Below, piece by piece: positions 21,917 through 31,289 of a stretch of DNA of 64,000 nt (its first letter is position 1; every line of letters starts with the position of its first letter). Both the position numbers and the translations under genes were made by a program. The notes beneath the pieces were generated by a model, which worked only from the letters and a program-made list of their open reading frames with translations, was not told where the DNA came from and searched no databases. The stretch covers positions 1-64,000 of the forward strand of contig NZ_VOHJ01000003.1 in assembly GCF_007923255.1 (NCBI RefSeq), in the 5' to 3' direction. Source of the DNA: Vulcaniibacterium thermophilum. Its GTDB lineage: Bacteria; Pseudomonadota; Gammaproteobacteria; Xanthomonadales; Xanthomonadaceae.

Positions 21917-23569
21917 TCACCCCACCCGCCGCGCCGCCCACGCCGCCAGCGCCTCGCGGCCGATCTTGGCGTTGTGGCGGATGTCGACCGGGAACTTCGG
22001 GTGGCGCAGGAAGCGCGCGAGGCGGGCGGTGTGCGGGAAGCGCGCGCCGAGTGCGCGCAGTTCGCGCTCGATGCGCGGCCAGGCGCGCGCGGGCACGCCC
22101 GCGGCCAGCTCCACGCACAGCACCGGCGTCTGCGCGCCGACGGGGCCGACGCCCACCAGCGCGGTGCGCGCGACGTCCGGGTGGGTGTTGAACACCGGCT
22201 CGACCTGTTCGGTGAACAGCGGGCCGTCGGCGGTTTCGACGCGATGCGATTTGCGCCCACAGAACCACAGCCGGCCCTCGGTGTCGAACCAGCCGAGGTC
22301 GCCCATGCGGTGCACGATGCGCTCGCCGCCGTCGGGCAGGCGCTCGCGGATCTTCGCCAGGCGGGTCTGCGCCTCGCGGCGGAAGTAGAGGTCGGTGGCG
22401 CTCGGACCGGCGACGGTGATCTCGCCGACTTCGCCCGCCGGCAGCACGCGCGCGTCCTCCCAGCGCTCGATCGCCGCATCGGTGATCGCGATGATGCGCA
22501 CCTCGTTCGGCGGCACCGGGCGGCCGACGCAGGTGCTGGCGCCGCGTTCGGTGGCCTCGCGCGTGGCTTCGAGTTCGCGGCCTTCGATCACCGCCACCGG
22601 CAGGCATTCGGTGGCGCCGTACGGGGTCCAGAACCGCGCATGCTCCGGCAGCAGCGCGCGCATCCTCGCCACCACGTCCGGCGGCACCGGCGCGCCGGCG
22701 GAGGTCACGCGGCGCAGCGTCGGCAGCGGCTGGCCGTACTCGGCCAGCACGCGCATCAGCGCCGGCGAGCCGAACAACTGGTCGGCGCCGAAGCGCGCGA
22801 TCGCCGCGTGCAGGCGGCGCGGGTCGGCCTGCGCCGGGCGGGTCGGGTCCATGTCCGGGATCACCGAAGTGAGCCCGAGCGCCGGATCGAACAGCGCGAA
22901 CGGCGGGAACGTGGGGAAATCCACCCCACCGGCTTCGATGCCGAATGCGGTGCGCAAGAGTTCGATCTGGGCCACGAAGTGGCGATGCCGGTACACCACG
23001 CCCTTCGGCACGCCGGTGGAGCCGCTGGTGAACACGATCGCGGCGATCTCGTCCGGTTCGGTGGCGGCCAGTTGCGGCCCGGCGCCGTCGCCGTCGCGCT
23101 CGACCTGCGCCAGCGTCGCATCGGCCAGCCACGCGCGCGCGCCGGTGGTGATGCGCACCCGCGCCGACTTCGCCCAGCCCAGCAGAACGCGGCCGACGTG
23201 GGCGAGCGGGATGCCGACGAACGCGGCCGGCTCCGCCTCGTCCAGGCACTGCCGCAGCGCGCGCTTGTCGATGCCGGGATCGACCAGCACCGGCACCGCG
23301 CCGGCCTTGAACAGCGCGAACATCAGCAGGAAGAACTCCGGCGTCGGCCGCACCATCACCACCGTGCGGGTGCCGCGCACGATGCCGCGGCGGGACAGGC
23401 CCGCGGCGATGGCGTCGCTGCGGGCGTCGAGTTCGGCGTAGGTGAGGGCGACGTCGTAGCGCGCCAGGCCGTCCGGCCCGCGCGTGCCGGGGCAGCGCAG
23501 CGCGACCTGGTCGCCGCGTTCGCGGGCGAGCGTCGGCAGGCGGGCGGCGATGTTGCAGGGTTCGCTCAT
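21917..23569 (-). CDS. oleC: OleC-type beta-lactone synthetase (AMP-forming ligase family)
   Basis: A 550-residue member of the ANL adenylating superfamily. The P-loop FTSGSTGVPKG lies at 180-190; YGATEC, GDLGWFD and the hinge/C-terminal lysine region (RHNAKIGREAL) are present. OleC converts beta-hydroxy acids to beta-lactones with ATP. The start is the ATG at 23569 (MSEPCNIAARLP). OleC identity is inferred from family features and the oleB/oleD context; other fatty-acid:CoA ligases are possible on sequence alone. Confidence 0.85.
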   Translation of the reverse strand: MSEPCNIAARLPTLARERGDQVALRCPGTRGPDGLARYDVALTYAELDARSDAIAAGLSRRGIVRGTRTVVMVRPTPEFFLLMFALFKAGAVPVLVDPGIDKRALRQCLDEAEPAAFVGIPLAHVGRVLLGWAKSARVRITTGARAWLADATLAQVERDGDGAGPQLAATEPDEIAAIVFTSGSTGVPKGVVYRHRHFVAQIELLRTAFGIEAGGVDFPTFPPFALFDPALGLTSVIPDMDPTRPAQADPRRLHAAIARFGADQLFGSPALMRVLAEYGQPLPTLRRVTSAGAPVPPDVVARMRALLPEHARFWTPYGATECLPVAVIEGRELEATREATERGASTCVGRPVPPNEVRIIAITDAAIERWEDARVLPAGEVGEITVAGPSATDLYFRREAQTRLAKIRERLPDGGERIVHRMGDLGWFDTEGRLWFCGRKSHRVETADGPLFTEQVEPVFNTHPDVARTALVGVGPVGAQTPVLCVELAAGVPARAWPRIERELRALGARFPHTARLARFLRHPKFPVDIRHNAKIGREALAAWAARRVG

Positions 23570-23679
23570 CCGCCCATTGTCGGCGATGCGGCGCTCGCCC
23601 GCCCTCTTGAAAGCCGCCCGCGCCCGCCCCACCTGCCGCCGCCGTCGGACCTGGGGAGGTCCCTCGATCGTCGTTCCGC

Positions 23680-24042
23680 ATGCATCCGTGCCTGTCGTGC
23701 GGCGCCTGCTGCGCCCATTTCCGCGTCGGCTTCCACTGGGCCGAAACCGAACCCATGCTCGGCGGCAGCGTGCCGGCCGAACTCACCGAACGCCTCGACG
23801 AGCACCGCGTGGCCATGCGCGGCACCTGGGCGAGGCAGCCGCGCTGTGTGGCGCTGGACGCCGAGATCGGCGTGCGCTCGCGCTGCAGCATCCACCCGCG
23901 GCGGCCGAACGTGTGCCGCGAGGTGCCGGCGTCGTGGGAATTCGGCGAACCGAGCCCGCAGTGCGACAAGGCGCGCATCGCCCACGGCCTGCGTCCGCTG
24001 ACCCCGGAGGACTGGCAGCCGGCGCCGGCGGTGGCGGCGTAG
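23680..24042 (+). CDS. YkgJ-family cysteine-cluster protein
   Basis: A 120-residue protein with a Cys-rich N-terminus (CLSCGACC) and further Cys at positions typical of the YkgJ/CxxCxxCC zinc- or iron-binding family (PRCVALD, SRCSIHPRRPNVCREV, PQCDKA). Function unknown. It lies antisense between oleC and oleB, divergent from oleC. RGTWARQPRC and the CSIHPRRPNVCR block are family hallmarks. Confidence 0.85.
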   Translation: MHPCLSCGACCAHFRVGFHWAETEPMLGGSVPAELTERLDEHRVAMRGTWARQPRCVALDAEIGVRSRCSIHPRRPNVCREVPASWEFGEPSPQCDKARIAHGLRPLTPEDWQPAPAVAA

Positions 24043-24217
24043 GGCCACGAGCCGGAACGTCGGGATCAGCCGCGGATTCGCGCGGATGAACACGGATCGG
24101 AAGGCCATCGGGCGCCACCGACGCGAGGCGTGGATGCGGATGAGGCACGGACAGGGCGGGCTTCAACCCGCCGTGCGCCCCTCCCGCTGGCGTGCGGGCG
24201 GCGGGCCAAGGCCCGCC

Positions 24218-25165
24218 CTACGCTCCGACGCTTCCAATCCGTAACGGATGCGCATCGAGGAAGCGCCGGATCGCCGGCACCAGCACCTCGGCCTTGTCCT
24301 CCAGCACGTAGTGGCCGGCGTCCTCGAACGCGTGCAGCTCGGCGTTCGGCAGCGCGGCGGTGAAGCCCTGCAGGAAGTGGCGGTCGAACACGAAATCGCG
24401 CAGGCCCCAGCCGATGAAGGCGGGGCGGTCGGCGTAGTCGGGCAGGCGGCGCGCCATCGCCTCCACCCACGGCCAGGCGCGATCGCCCGGGCCGAGCGGG
24501 ATGTCCTGCACGAAGCGCGCGACCGCGATCCGATGCGCCCACGAGTCGTACGGCGCGAGGTACGCGCGGCGCACGTCGGCCGGCATCGGCCGCTCCACGC
24601 CGATGCGCGCGGCGATCGCGGCGAACGCGTTGAAGCGGCGGATGACCAATTCGCCGAGCGCGGAATCGCGGCCGAATTTCAGCGCGGTCGGCAGCGGCTT
24701 GGCCGCCGGCAGCGGGAAGGATCCGGTGTTGAGGATCACCAGCCGCGCCACCCGCGAGGCGCGGCTGGCCGCCCAGCCGAAGCCGATGCCGCCACCCCAG
24801 TCGTGCACCGCCAGCGTCACCGCACCGTCGATGCCGAGATGGCGCAGCAGGGCGTCGAGATCCTCGATCCGCGCGCCGAGCGTGTACGGATAACGCGCGT
24901 CGTCGGGCTTGTCCGACAAGCCCATGCCGACGTGGTCGGGGACGATGCAGCGGTAGCGATCGCGCAGCGCCAGCACCAGGCGCCGCCAGTAGAAGCTCCA
25001 CGAGGGATTGCCGTGCAGCATCAGCACGACTTCGCCGTCGCGCGGGCCTTCGTCGAGGTAGTGCAGGGCGATGCCCGGGCGCACCGCGAAGCGGTGCCCA
25101 GCGAAGGGATAGTCGGGGAAGGCGGACGGCGGCATCGGCCCGGCGGCGGCGGTGGGGCCGGGCAT
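24218..25165 (-). CDS. oleB: OleB-type beta-lactone decarboxylase (alpha/beta hydrolase)
   Basis: A 315-residue alpha/beta hydrolase with the haloalkane dehalogenase-like nucleophile elbow VHDWGGG (Asp122), oxyanion HGNPSW (51-56) and catalytic His285 (DAGHYVLED). OleB opens and decarboxylates beta-lactones to cis-olefins. The ATG at 25165 precedes MPGPTAAAG; 25135 (MPPSAFPDYPFAGH) is an alternative nearer the family start. The TAG stop is embedded in a GGGCGGCGGGCC...GGCCCGCCC hairpin. Haloalkane dehalogenase is the main alternative, but neighbours favour OleB. Confidence 0.83.
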   Translation of the reverse strand: MPGPTAAAGPMPPSAFPDYPFAGHRFAVRPGIALHYLDEGPRDGEVVLMLHGNPSWSFYWRRLVLALRDRYRCIVPDHVGMGLSDKPDDARYPYTLGARIEDLDALLRHLGIDGAVTLAVHDWGGGIGFGWAASRASRVARLVILNTGSFPLPAAKPLPTALKFGRDSALGELVIRRFNAFAAIAARIGVERPMPADVRRAYLAPYDSWAHRIAVARFVQDIPLGPGDRAWPWVEAMARRLPDYADRPAFIGWGLRDFVFDRHFLQGFTAALPNAELHAFEDAGHYVLEDKAEVLVPAIRRFLDAHPLRIGSVGA

Positions 25166-25190
25166 TATCGCGGCAGGCGGGCGGGGCCGC

Positions 25191-25811
25191 TCACTTGTCC
25201 TTCTTCTCGCCCTTCTCCGGCGCCGGCTCGTCGGCGCCGAGCGCGCGGAACGGGTCGCCGGCGGGCTTGGCGTCCTTCGGCGGCGTGCATTTCGGCGCTT
25301 TCTCCGCCCGCGCGCGCAGCGTCGCGAGCTCCTCGCGCACGGCCTCCGGCACCAGCGCGTCGGTGCCGACGGTGGCGCGCACGGCGTGGACGAGGCGGTC
25401 CAGATCGGCGCGCGGCGCGGCCGCCCACTTTTCGCGGCGCGCGCGCTCCAGCGTGGCGGTGGCCAGCCGCAGGCTGCTGTTGAGCAGCAGGGCGCGGGCG
25501 TCGGCATCGGCCGGATCGCGCCTGAGCACTTCCTCGGCGGCCTGGGCCGCCGCACCCGGACGTTCGGCCTGCGCATGCAGGGCGGCCAGCCGCAGCCAGG
25601 GATCCTTGCGGGTCGGATCGGCCTGCGCGGCGCGCTCCAGCGCGCTCACCGCCAGATCGGTCCGGCCGAGGGTGAGCGCGGCATCGGCTTCGTCGAGGGA
25701 CGTCGCGTAATCCGGAGCGGGACGGGGCGCGCCGAGGCTGGCGCAGGCGGCCAGCGTGGCCACCAGCGGGAGGACCAGAGCGGTACGGGCGGTGGACTCG
25801 ACGCGGCGCAT
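25191..25811 (-). CDS. TPR lipoprotein of unknown function
   Basis: A 206-residue protein with a lipoprotein signal (LPLVATLAACASLG, lipobox Cys23), two to three TPR-like helix pairs (ADAALTLGRTDLAVSALERAAQADP; KDPWLRLAALHAQAERPGAAAQAAEEVLRRDPADADAR) and a charged C-terminal tail (EKGEKKDK). Probably an outer- or inner-membrane-attached periplasmic scaffold. It lies between oleB and the DUF58 operon, in the position where oleA would be expected if the ole cluster were complete. Confidence 0.75.
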   Translation of the reverse strand: MRRVESTARTALVLPLVATLAACASLGAPRPAPDYATSLDEADAALTLGRTDLAVSALERAAQADPTRKDPWLRLAALHAQAERPGAAAQAAEEVLRRDPADADARALLLNSSLRLATATLERARREKWAAAPRADLDRLVHAVRATVGTDALVPEAVREELATLRARAEKAPKCTPPKDAKPAGDPFRALGADEPAPEKGEKKDK

Positions 25812-25873
25812 ACGAAACGAAATGGGGTCGGCGCGATGGCGTTAAAGGGGATGCGGAAGCGCTTGGACGGACC

Positions 25874-27211
25874 TTACAGCAGTCCGTCGCGCTTCACCGC
25901 CAGATAGCGTTCGACCAGCGCGCCCGCCAGTTGCGCGCAGGTGACGTCCAGCACCATGACGCCGTGATGGCGCAGCGCCTCGTGAACCCGGCGCCGGCGC
26001 TCCAGATAGTGCGCCGTGGCGGACGCCCGGATCGCGCCGTCGAAGTCGTTCACCTCGGCGGACAGCGCATCGTCCAGTGCGGTCTCGCGCAGACTGGCCA
26101 CGCACACCAGATGGCGCCGGCGCAGCAGCCGGACCGCGGCCAGCAGGTCGTCCTGGTCCTCGTCGCGCAGGTTGGTGACCAGCATCGCCAGCGCGCGCCG
26201 GCGCTGACGCAGCAGGAACTCGTTGGCGGCTGCCAGCAGGTCGGTGGCGACCGGGCGCGGCTGCAGGGCGTAGGTGGCGCGCAGCAGGGCGTCGATCGCG
26301 CCCGGGCCGCGCCGCGGCGACAGCCACGCGCTCTCGCCGCCGATCGCCTGCAGGCCGACGCTGTCGCCCTGGCGCAGCGCCAGGTAGGCCACCACCAGCG
26401 CGGCGTCGAGCACGTGGTCGAAATGCGACAGCGCCGCCCCCGCTTCGGCCGGCGCCGGCTCGCGGGCCATCAGCCGCCGGCCGGTGTCCAGCATCAGCAC
26501 CAGTTGCTGGTTGCGTTCGTCCTGGTACTCGCGCGAGATCAGCCGCCGCGCGCGCGCGGTCGCCTTCCAGTCGATCTGGCGCAGGCTGTCGCCGATGCGG
26601 TACTCGCGCATCTGGTGGAAGTCGGTGCCTTCGCCGCGGCGACGCTTCAGGTGCGCGCCGACCATCAGCGACGCCTGTTCGGCGCTGAACAGCGCGAACT
26701 TCGCCAGCGGCGCGAAGTTCGGAAACACGCGTACCGTCTGCGGCGCGCCGAGCACGCGCGCCTGCCGCCACAGCCGCCAGGGCGAATGCAGCCGCGCCTG
26801 CACGCCGTCGAACGCGAAGTCGCCGCGCATCGGCGCGCGCAGCGCGTAATCCACGCTGACCGCCTCGCCCGCGCGCAGGCGCAGGCGGCGCGGCATGCCG
26901 CGCGCGTCCCAGCCGACCGGATGCAGGTCGAACACGTCGAGCGTCTGCACGCCGCGCTCCAGCGCGAACGTCAGCGTCACCGGGCGCTCCTGGCCGATCG
27001 GCCAGGTGTCCGGCAGCCGGCGCTGCGCTTGCGGGTGAGGGGCGCGCGCCAGCCGCAATGCGTCCAGCGCGGCCAGCGCGGCCAGCACGACACCGGCCAG
27101 CGCCCAGTGCGACAGCGCCAGCCGTCCCAGCCCGACCGCGATGCCGGCAAGCCCCCACAGCGCCAGCAGCGCGAGCAGCGGCGCGGCGGGGCGTGGAACG
27201 GCTACAGCCAC
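25874..27211 (-). CDS. DUF58 domain protein
   Basis: A 445-residue protein with two N-terminal membrane helices (LLALLALWGLAGIAVGL; WALAGVVLAALAALDAL) and the DUF58 hallmark REYRIGDSLRQIDWKATARARRL. DUF58 proteins regularly pair with MoxR ATPases and are thought to act in membrane protein maturation or envelope stress. The likely start is GTG at 27211, overlapping the upstream gene. It ends the operon that begins with the RDD gene at 33012. Confidence 0.88.
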   Translation of the reverse strand: MAVAVPRPAAPLLALLALWGLAGIAVGLGRLALSHWALAGVVLAALAALDALRLARAPHPQAQRRLPDTWPIGQERPVTLTFALERGVQTLDVFDLHPVGWDARGMPRRLRLRAGEAVSVDYALRAPMRGDFAFDGVQARLHSPWRLWRQARVLGAPQTVRVFPNFAPLAKFALFSAEQASLMVGAHLKRRRGEGTDFHQMREYRIGDSLRQIDWKATARARRLISREYQDERNQQLVLMLDTGRRLMAREPAPAEAGAALSHFDHVLDAALVVAYLALRQGDSVGLQAIGGESAWLSPRRGPGAIDALLRATYALQPRPVATDLLAAANEFLLRQRRRALAMLVTNLRDEDQDDLLAAVRLLRRRHLVCVASLRETALDDALSAEVNDFDGAIRASATAHYLERRRRVHEALRHHGVMVLDVTCAQLAGALVERYLAVKRDGLL

Positions 27212-27627
27212 GGCCGCTCCCCGAGCACGCGCTGGCGGTAGTACAGCGCGCAGGCGCGGTTGGCGCAGAGCACGGCGGCGCCGTAGCCGACGCCTCGGGC
27301 CAGCATCTCCAGGCCAAGCATCAGCGCGGCGAAACCGACCGCGACGATGATGAGCGAATACGCCAGCGCCGGCCGCCACAGCCCCTTGCACAGCAGGTAG
27401 AGCGGCCCGAACAACAGCCCCAGCACGCTGAACATGACCGCCATGCGCTCGCCGAAAGTGAGCGCGCCGAGGTTCGGCAGGCGGGGACCGCCGGCCTTCG
27501 CGATCAGACGGAAGCGGCGTTTCCAGCGTTCGGACACCGGCAGGGCGTCGATGCGCGCACCCGCGGCCGCCGGGTCGGCACTGCGCGCGGCCGGCATGAC
27601 GTCGTAGGGATTCCAGGGCTCGTTCAA
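27202..27627 (-). CDS. DUF2628-like membrane protein
   Basis: A 141-residue protein with a soluble N-terminus (MNEPWNPYDVMPAA) and two to three hydrophobic segments (MFSVLGLLFGPLYLLCKGLWRPAL; IIVAVGFAALMLGLEML). The FGPLYLL-KG motif matches DUF2628. Role unknown. Embedded between the MoxR and DUF58 genes of the operon. Confidence 0.7.
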   Translation of the reverse strand: MNEPWNPYDVMPAARSADPAAAGARIDALPVSERWKRRFRLIAKAGGPRLPNLGALTFGERMAVMFSVLGLLFGPLYLLCKGLWRPALAYSLIIVAVGFAALMLGLEMLARGVGYGAAVLCANRACALYYRQRVLGERPWL

Positions 27628-27649
27628 GCGGACATTCCTTCGTGGCGGG

Positions 27650-28642
27650 TCACTGGCGCGGCGCGTCGACCTTGGCCAGCAGCGCGTTCAGCACGTCGTC
27701 CGGCACCTGGCCCTCGATCTGCAGCTCCGGCGCCAGCGCGATGCGATGGCGCAGCGCGGGCCGCGCGATCTCGCGTACGTCGTCGGGGGTGACGAAGTCG
27801 CGGCCGGACAGCACCGCCTGCGCGCGCGCGGCGCGCACCAGCGCGATGCTGCCGCGCGGCCCGGCGCCGAGCGCGATGCCGGGATGGTGGCGGGTGGCCG
27901 CGCAGATGCGCACCGCGTAATCGATCACCGCGGGATCGACCGTCACCTGCGCGGTGCCGCGCTGCAACGCGAGGATGTCGGCAGGTCCGAGCACGCGCGG
28001 CACCTGCGAGAGGTCGAAGTCGGCGGCGTTGCGGCCGCGGGTCACCGCGGCCACCATCGCCGCCTCGTCGGCCCGGCTGGGATAGCCGATCTGCACCTTG
28101 AGCAGGAAGCGGTCGAGCTGCGCTTCCGGCAACGGATAGGTGCCTTCCTGCTCGACCGGGTTCTGCGTCGCCAGCGTCATGAACGGCGGCGGCAGCTCGA
28201 AGCTGTGGCCTTCGATCGTCACCTGCCGTTCCTGCATCGCCTCCAGCAGCGCCGATTGCGTCTTCGCCGGCGCGCGGTTGATCTCGTCGGCCAGCAGCAG
28301 GTGGGTGAAGATCGGGCCGCGGCGCACGGTGAAGGTCTCGGTCTTCGGATTCCACACCGCGTGGCCGCTGATGTCGCCGGGCATCAGGTCGGGCGTGAAC
28401 TGCACGCGCGCGTAGCTGCAGTCCAGCGCCTTGGCCAGCGCGCGCACCAGCAGGGTCTTGCCGAGGCCCGGCACGCCCTCGATCAGCGCGTGGCCGCCGG
28501 CCAGCAGGGTGATCAGGATCTGGTCGAGCGCCGCGTCCTGGCCGATGAACGCGCGCGCCACCGCGTCGCGCACCTGGGCGACGCGTTCGGCGAGTTCGGT
28601 GCCGGCGAGCGGACGGTCGGCGGGCGGGGCGAGGTCGGTCAT
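27650..28642 (-). CDS. MoxR-family AAA+ ATPase
   Basis: A 330-residue MoxR ATPase with Walker A (GVPGLGKT), Walker B (LLADEINRAPAKTQ), sensor 1 (ATQNPVEQEGTYPLPEAQLDRF) and arginine-finger region. MoxR proteins act as chaperone-like assembly factors for partners containing vWA or DUF58 domains. It overlaps the DUF4350 gene by four bases and is 22 bp from the DUF2628 gene. Confidence 0.95.
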   Translation of the reverse strand: MTDLAPPADRPLAGTELAERVAQVRDAVARAFIGQDAALDQILITLLAGGHALIEGVPGLGKTLLVRALAKALDCSYARVQFTPDLMPGDISGHAVWNPKTETFTVRRGPIFTHLLLADEINRAPAKTQSALLEAMQERQVTIEGHSFELPPPFMTLATQNPVEQEGTYPLPEAQLDRFLLKVQIGYPSRADEAAMVAAVTRGRNAADFDLSQVPRVLGPADILALQRGTAQVTVDPAVIDYAVRICAATRHHPGIALGAGPRGSIALVRAARAQAVLSGRDFVTPDDVREIARPALRHRIALAPELQIEGQVPDDVLNALLAKVDAPRQ

Positions 28643-29757
28643 AGCTGGTTCCTCAGGCGGAGGAGAGTGGCGATGCGGGATCGGAAGGCGGCGCGGTCGC
28701 CCGGCGCGGGCATGGCGAGCGCGTCGCGCAGCACCTGCGGCGGCAGCGCGAAGCGTTCGGCCAGGCGCGCGATCTGCGGCTCGCCGGCGAGCGCGGCCGC
28801 CTCCGGATCGCGCCGGCGCAGGCGCGCCAGGAACGCGTCGCGGACCGCGCCGTACAGGCGGTGCGCATAGCCGTAGCGGTACAGCAGCGCGCCGCTGGCG
28901 GCGATGTGCTCCAGCAGCGAACGGCGCTCGGCGAGCGGCGGCGGCAGCAGCGGCCCGAAGCGCTCGGCGCGCGCCCACAGCCAGGCCAGCAGCACCAGCA
29001 GCAGCGGCGCCCACGCCGGCCAGTAGCGGCGCAGCAGCGTAAGCCAGAGGCTCTCCACCGCCGGATCGAACACCAGATGCACCGTGCCTTCGCGCCAGCG
29101 CGGCGCCAGCAGCTGGCGCGCGAGCACCACGTGCGGCGGATCGCGCAGCTTGTCGGTGGTGAGGAAGTCCAGATCGGCCAGCACGTCGACGCTGCCGGCG
29201 CCGTGGGCGATGCGCGCGAACACGAAGCCGTCGCGGAAATCGCCCCAGCTCAGGCGCGGGTCGATGCCGGCGAGCATGAACCGGCGGCCGCCGCAGAACT
29301 CGACGTGATGCTCCAGCGCCGGCACCTGCCAGCCGGCGCAGGCCTGGCGCTCGGTGGGGTGCACGCCGAGCGCGCTCCATAGCGGGTGCGCTTCGTCGCC
29401 GCCGAACGCACCGGGCGGCGGCGTGCGCACGATGAGATGGCCGCCGCGCGCGACCCAGTCGAGCAGGCGCGCGGTGTCGGCGGACGACAGCGCGCGCGGA
29501 TCGCCGTAGATCAGCACGGTGTCGCGCGGCGCGGGCGGATGGCGGTCCAGGTGCAGGCGCCGTCGCGACTGCACGCGCTGCCCGTCCGCCTGCAGCGCGA
29601 GCTGCAGGGCGAACAGCGGGTTGCTGCGCGCCTCGCCGGTGCGCGGGGCATCGACCGTTTCCGTCACCCGCTCGTGCGTGTGCAGGAACCACGCCACGCC
29701 GGCGGCCACGAGCAGGGCCGCGAGCACCGCCAGCAGGATCCGCACCGGCCGGCTCAT
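28639..29757 (-). CDS. DUF4350 domain membrane protein
   Basis: A 372-residue protein with an N-terminal helix (ILLAVLAALLVAAGVAWFL), a DUF4350 soluble domain (DTVLIYGDPRALSSADTARLLDWVARGGHLIV) and one more helix near the middle (WAPLLLVLLAWLWARAERFGPLLP). Function unknown; a regular member of MoxR/DUF58 clusters. Coupled by ATGA overlaps on both sides. Confidence 0.8.
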   Translation of the reverse strand: MSRPVRILLAVLAALLVAAGVAWFLHTHERVTETVDAPRTGEARSNPLFALQLALQADGQRVQSRRRLHLDRHPPAPRDTVLIYGDPRALSSADTARLLDWVARGGHLIVRTPPPGAFGGDEAHPLWSALGVHPTERQACAGWQVPALEHHVEFCGGRRFMLAGIDPRLSWGDFRDGFVFARIAHGAGSVDVLADLDFLTTDKLRDPPHVVLARQLLAPRWREGTVHLVFDPAVESLWLTLLRRYWPAWAPLLLVLLAWLWARAERFGPLLPPPLAERRSLLEHIAASGALLYRYGYAHRLYGAVRDAFLARLRRRDPEAAALAGEPQIARLAERFALPPQVLRDALAMPAPGDRAAFRSRIATLLRLRNQL

Positions 29758-31289
29758 GCCGTCCACCCGAAGCGCCGGCCCAGCCGCTGCAGCACCTGTT
29801 CGAAGCGCGCCTGCTCGGGCAGCCGCTGCGCGTAGGCGGCGTACTGCCACAGCCGGACCGCCTCGGCGAACGCGTCGCGGTCCTCCGCCTCGGGCAGGCG
29901 GCGCGCCAGGCGCAGGCACTCGGCCTCGGTGGCGCCCGGCACCGGCACCACCTGCACGCGCGCCGCCATCGCCTCCACCGCGGCGCGGTACATCAGCGCC
30001 AGCGCGTCGCGCGCGCGGCCCTCGCGCCACAGGCGGCGCGCCGCGGCGACGATGTCCTCGGGCAGCGGCGGCGCCGTCTCCAGCGCCTGCGTGCGGGGCG
30101 CGGCGGGCGTGTCCTCGTCCGCGCCCGACACGCCATCGCGCAGCCAGGGCCACCAGCGCGGCGCGCTCAGCAGCAGCGCCAGCGCCAGCGCCCCCAGCAG
30201 GATCCACAGGCCGAACTCGGCGATCACCGCGAACACCTCGCCGATCGCGCGCAGGACCGGCACCTCGTTGCGACGCTCCGGCGCGGGCGGCTTGCGCGAC
30301 TTCCAGTACGACAGCGTCCGCTTCGGCGAAAGCCGCGGGTCGGCGTACGCCTGCTCGACCGCGCGCCGCAGGCCGGCGTCCGCGGCCTTGCGCGCGGAGC
30401 CGTCCTCGACGTAGGCGTCGCCGAACACCTCGCGCGGCGTCGCGCTCGCGGCGGGGGCGTCCTGCGCGCGCGCAGGCAGCGGCAGCGCGCCCAGCGCCAG
30501 CACCACGGCCAGCGCCGACGCGCCCGCCGCGCCCTGCAGCCGCGCGCGCAGGCGGCGCAGCGCGATCTCGATGTCCCAGCCTTCGATCTCGGTGCGCCGG
30601 TTGAGGTAGAGCCCGAACCCGGCGCCGACGTAGAACGGCTCCAGCACCGACGTCGCCAGCCACAGCGCGGCGTTGCCGGCCAGGCCGAGCCAGCCGGCCT
30701 GCTGCTGCATCGCCTGCCAGATCCCGTGCAGCGCGGGCTGCAGGTGCTCCTCCGGCACGAACACCAGCGCCAGCGCGCCCACGCCGAGATACAGCGCGAT
30801 CTCGAAATGCACGAACACCAGCATCAGCAACGCGGCCACGCCGTAGGCCGGCCCGCCGAGCGTGCGCCGACGCTCGCGCGCGGCGGCGGCGTCGCTGCCT
30901 TCCAGCAGGTCCACCGGCAGATGCAGCGCGCGCACCGGACTGAGCCGGCGCCAGCTCAGGTGCGCCAGCAGGAACGCCCGGCCCCAGCCGCCGAAGGCGG
31001 CGCGCAGCGTCTGCCGCGCGTTCGGCACCTGCCCGAACGCGGCGCGCGAGAGCACGAACAGCGGGATGCGGTCGAACAGCGGCTTCAGCCACCACATCAG
31101 CAGCGGCGCCAGCCACAGCGCATCCAGCGCCCAGCAGGCGGCGTTGACCGCCGCCCACAGCGGCAGGCCGAGCAGCCACCACGGCTTCCAGACCGCGCCG
31201 AAGTGCCGCCGCGCCAGCGCGCTGCCCAGCTCGATCGCCTCCCAGCCGGTGCGCGCGCGCAGCGCGATGTCCAGCGCCTCCAGCCTCAT
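29754..31289 (-). CDS. DUF4129 domain membrane protein
   Basis: A 511-residue multi-pass protein. The N-terminal half has about five membrane helices; a central helix (VFAVIAEFGLWILLGALALALLL) leads to a C-terminal soluble DUF4129 domain with TPR-like character (AARRLWREGRARDALALMYRAAVEAM; CLRLARRLP). It probably forms a membrane complex with its operon partners. Coupled to the SpoIIM-like and DUF4350 genes by 4-bp overlaps. Confidence 0.8.
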   Translation of the reverse strand: MRLEALDIALRARTGWEAIELGSALARRHFGAVWKPWWLLGLPLWAAVNAACWALDALWLAPLLMWWLKPLFDRIPLFVLSRAAFGQVPNARQTLRAAFGGWGRAFLLAHLSWRRLSPVRALHLPVDLLEGSDAAAARERRRTLGGPAYGVAALLMLVFVHFEIALYLGVGALALVFVPEEHLQPALHGIWQAMQQQAGWLGLAGNAALWLATSVLEPFYVGAGFGLYLNRRTEIEGWDIEIALRRLRARLQGAAGASALAVVLALGALPLPARAQDAPAASATPREVFGDAYVEDGSARKAADAGLRRAVEQAYADPRLSPKRTLSYWKSRKPPAPERRNEVPVLRAIGEVFAVIAEFGLWILLGALALALLLSAPRWWPWLRDGVSGADEDTPAAPRTQALETAPPLPEDIVAAARRLWREGRARDALALMYRAAVEAMAARVQVVPVPGATEAECLRLARRLPEAEDRDAFAEAVRLWQYAAYAQRLPEQARFEQVLQRLGRRFGWTA

